Shown here piece after piece: positions 61,516-64,000 of a stretch of 64,000 bases of DNA. The DNA lies in contig QANU01104054.1 of assembly GCA_003254905.1 (NCBI GenBank), forward strand, positions 1 to 64,000, given 5' to 3'. This stretch comes from Nissolia schottii. Its lineage: Eukaryota > Streptophyta > Magnoliopsida > Fabales > Fabaceae. Under the pieces are notes generated by a model. The model made no database searches. It was not told the origin of the DNA and saw nothing but the letters and a program-made list of their open reading frames with translations. Both the position numbers and the translations under genes were made by a program. Numbering within the stretch: position 1 is the first letter of the stretch; each line of letters starts with the position of its first letter.

Positions 61516-63807
61516 TGAAGAATAGGTCATTATTATATGACTAATCCCGGTGGTGACACACATGATTTGATAGGCAAACAAAAACAAGCATTGATACATT
61601 GCAAGAGTCATGACAATGGCAAAACGTTCAACCAATTGGAAAATGCCCAATGCAATTCCTTCCATCTATAACGTTACTACACGTGGGTGGAGTATTTTTT
61701 TTTTTTTCCTTCTTTTTTTTGACGCGAGCCTATGAAGCTTTGGGATAAAAAAATGTATAAAGTTTTCATTTTTATGGTTTTTTTTATTGATACAAGAGTC
61801 GAGATATTCATTTTTTATTGACACGACCTGAGCAGGCATTGTTTTTCGGGCCGGCGGTCGCGTGCTTAATAGTTTAAGTGTTTCTTTGTGCATTTGGCGT
61901 TAGCGTGTGTAAAATTTTATTTATATTATTATTCAATTAAATTATTTTATGTGAATGTCTTTTTTATGTTGTGAGTAAAAAGGTTAATTATTTTTATTTA
62001 TGTAATAATATTTAATTAATATAAAATACTTTATACTATTAATACATAACAATTACATTCCATGAGAAAGAGGAAAAAAAGACAGGCTTGAGAATTCGTC
62101 AATTCAACTGAGATTTTAAAGTTGTATAAAACACTGAAAGGAAAAGAAAAAAAGAGGCATCTTCCATGTACAATTTGCACCAAATGTCAAAGCACTTTCA
62201 TTTGTTAGTATGGTTTAAAATATGGATGAATGCATGCTCTTGATAAAATAGAAGAAAAAAAAATATTCAACTTGCATATAGTTCCCCGTAAGGTTAGCAC
62301 AAACAATATTTGGTGGAGCACTTATACTTTTTTAGTACACTCGCATGATCCGTTGTATTACTTGATGATTAAAATTTAACCCTAAATATAATATTTCTCC
62401 TACCCAAATATATAACATATTTAATTTATTCAATATTCACACACATCTCTCATCATGAAAAAATTAACAGATTAGTTTAAATATATTAAAGATGCGTTTT
62501 GATTCGATTTAAAAATTATGATTAAAAAATATTAAAAAAATTCTTGTTAAAAAAATTATAAAGAGTTTTTCGAGAAGTAAAAAATTCATTTTAAACAATG
62601 TGAAAATAGATTTTTTTTTCTAAAAATTTAGATTAGTTTATAAAAATTATCTAAATGATTCCTTTAATTAAAAAATATATTTTTGTTAAATAAGCGGAAA
62701 CTAGCACACCCGAATAATGTTTCCATAGTCCATAACAATATGACAAATCATACTGAATAATTATTGTAATAAATAGATAATTACTATAATTAAAGAAAAT
62801 CAGTTTTTATCAATGAATTGTATAATTGGTGTGTTTGTTTTAACTTATTTATTAAAATAATTATTTTTTTAAATAATCAATTTCGTATATTTGAGTAAAC
62901 TTTTAAAAATAATTTGAAACTTAAAAAAATTAATATAAAATTTTTAAAATTTTATATAAAAATTAATTTTTTAACCATTTTTAAAAAAAAAGAGGAAATA
63001 AACTCATTCATTCATTTATGACGTAGGATTTAGATTTTTATCGCTTACAAGTTATTCCCATTAGATTAGTTCCGCCCTTTCCCATCTTCCTATTGTTCAT
63101 TTTACATAATTCTTTTCGTTTTTCTTTTCCCGTTGAGATTTATATGGGGGCGTGCGATACCAATACAAAAGAATAATATTACATCTACTCATTTTATTTT
63201 AAAATACAGTAATTCACATTTTATTTATTATTGTTAAAATTCAATTTAATAATTAATGTAATATTTTTGATAATCACTTGTCAATGCAATTGTCTAAGTT
63301 AAAAGTCCCAATTAAATAACGCAACTCAATACAAAAGTGTGCATTCAAACGCTGGGAATGTTAAGTATTAAAAATAATAAAAGGTGGGGGGAATATACCA
63401 ATTTGTCGTGGCTTTAAGAAGCAACGTTGCGGGAGAGGTGGAGCCCACTTCCTCCTTCCAAAAGTAAAAAAGCGAGTTAAGACGGTGACTCAAAGATGAT
63501 ATGGTTTGTTTTCAAATTTAGACCTTATCCCCTATCCTTGCTGTCAAAGACTAATCATAATGAATTTCACACCACTTATAACTTGGATCTGATAATGACA
63601 AAAAATTGGAATTTATAGTATTATCCATACACGTTACAACTACAATCAATTAAATTGGTCAATATTGTTTATCCAATTTCTTCCTTGTCACATGTTGTTG
63701 TATATAATTATATTTAGTCCATAACTGCCTCATACATTTGAGGTCGTTGGATTACACTCACATGTGCTCCCTCAATTGAAGGCCTTTTGAATATCATATA
63801 TCATAAT

Positions 63808-63834
63808 CTTCTTCTTCTTCTTCTTCTTCTTCTT
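63808..63834 (+). repeat. (CTT)9 microsatellite in a probable 5' UTR
   Basis: Nine CTT trinucleotides ending 18 bases before the ATG at 63852. CTT/GAA tracts are common in plant leaders. Confidence 0.95.
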
Positions 63835-63851
63835 AGCACATCATTGAAGAG

Positions 63852-64000
63852 ATGAATGTGAAGGGAATAATGGATGGTGATGAAGCTAGGAATACCAATT
63901 TGGGGGTCAAGGGTGAATGTTGTAGTAGTGGTTCAGTATCATCAATTGGAACCATTTCAGAGGATTCAATGGACTCTATGTGCTCATCTTTATCATTAGA
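63852..64000 (+). CDS. Start of a Ser-rich protein, probably OXS3-like; cut by the window end
   Basis: Open from the ATG to the window edge with no stop (49 complete codons): MNVKGIMDGDEARNTNL...GECCSSGSVSSIGTISED followed by SMDSMCSSLSL. The Ser-rich SVSSIGTISEDS stretch is in the style of the OXIDATIVE STRESS 3 family, nuclear proteins tied to heavy-metal and oxidative-stress tolerance and chromatin. Gene order supports this, because in Arabidopsis OXS3 (At5g56550) is near MKK6 (At5g56580). With only the N-terminus visible the call is tentative. Confidence 0.5.
   Translation, partial: MNVKGIMDGDEARNTNLGVKGECCSSGSVSSIGTISEDSMDSMCSSLSL

Larger units (their letters stand above)
57147..63851. 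other. Long intergenic region, no gene supported
   Basis: 6.7 kb of AT-rich DNA after the MKK6 3' UTR. It carries the foldback elements listed separately and microsatellites. A T-rich segment near 57505-57640 (complement reads CAATAAAATTTGCTTAACCA before an A-run) may be a minus-strand LINE 3' tail, but I found no target duplication. Confidence 0.6.

Overview
The window is nuclear DNA of a dicot plant, almost certainly a legume close to soybean (Glycine). The evidence is AT-rich intergenic DNA full of small DNA transposons, genes with short exons and GT-AG introns, and a profilin at 38955-41646 whose deduced protein is very close to the soybean allergen profilin Gly m 3. One base (position 900) is an N.

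I support nine genes. Left to right they are: a Dus1-type tRNA-dihydrouridine synthase (+, 3294-5708); a secreted leucine-rich-repeat protein of the LRX/At4g06744 type without an extensin tail (+, 9222-10490); a HAD-IIIB plant acid phosphatase (-, 11461-13014); a DUF1005 protein with a 2.7-kb intron (-, 14045-18076); two tandem three-exon profilins (+, 33832-36485 and 38955-41646); a GPI-anchored GH17 beta-1,3-glucanase with a CBM43/X8 domain (-, 43414-46168); a MAP kinase kinase of the MKK6 type (+, 53993-57146); and the first exon of a gene cut by the window edge, probably OXS3-like (+, 63852-64000). For every complete multi-exon gene I joined the exons by hand, and the reading frame closes through all junctions.

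The gene order matters. From memory, LRR, acid phosphatase, DUF1005, profilin, profilin, GH17 follows Arabidopsis At4g29240-At4g29360. Profilin, GH17, MKK6, OXS3 follows At5g56600-At5g56550. The window therefore looks like an unfractionated version of a segment that survives in Arabidopsis as two partly deleted duplicates.

The rest is accessory DNA. A relic of a Mutator-like element (MULE) lies at about 50585-52209, with terminal-repeat-only relatives at 46984-47402 and 61234-61515. A different Mutator-type MITE with a perfect 9-bp target duplication and a Tourist-like MITE sit in intron 2 of the second profilin. A 5'-truncated LINE with a perfect 20-bp target duplication sits in intron 2 of the dihydrouridine synthase gene. 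Other elements include a three-copy palindromic MITE family, a two-copy TGTACACC MITE, a LINE-type RNase H fragment, fossil LTR pieces (about 2270-2835 and 23550-24360) and a degenerate tandem array of 190-285-bp units rich in TTTGTGCA (30001-31210). The block from 18.1 to 33.5 kb carries no gene I can support. I found no tRNA, rRNA or CRISPR array, and no clear sign of a new biochemical system; the tandem array and the palindromes are the least explained signals.
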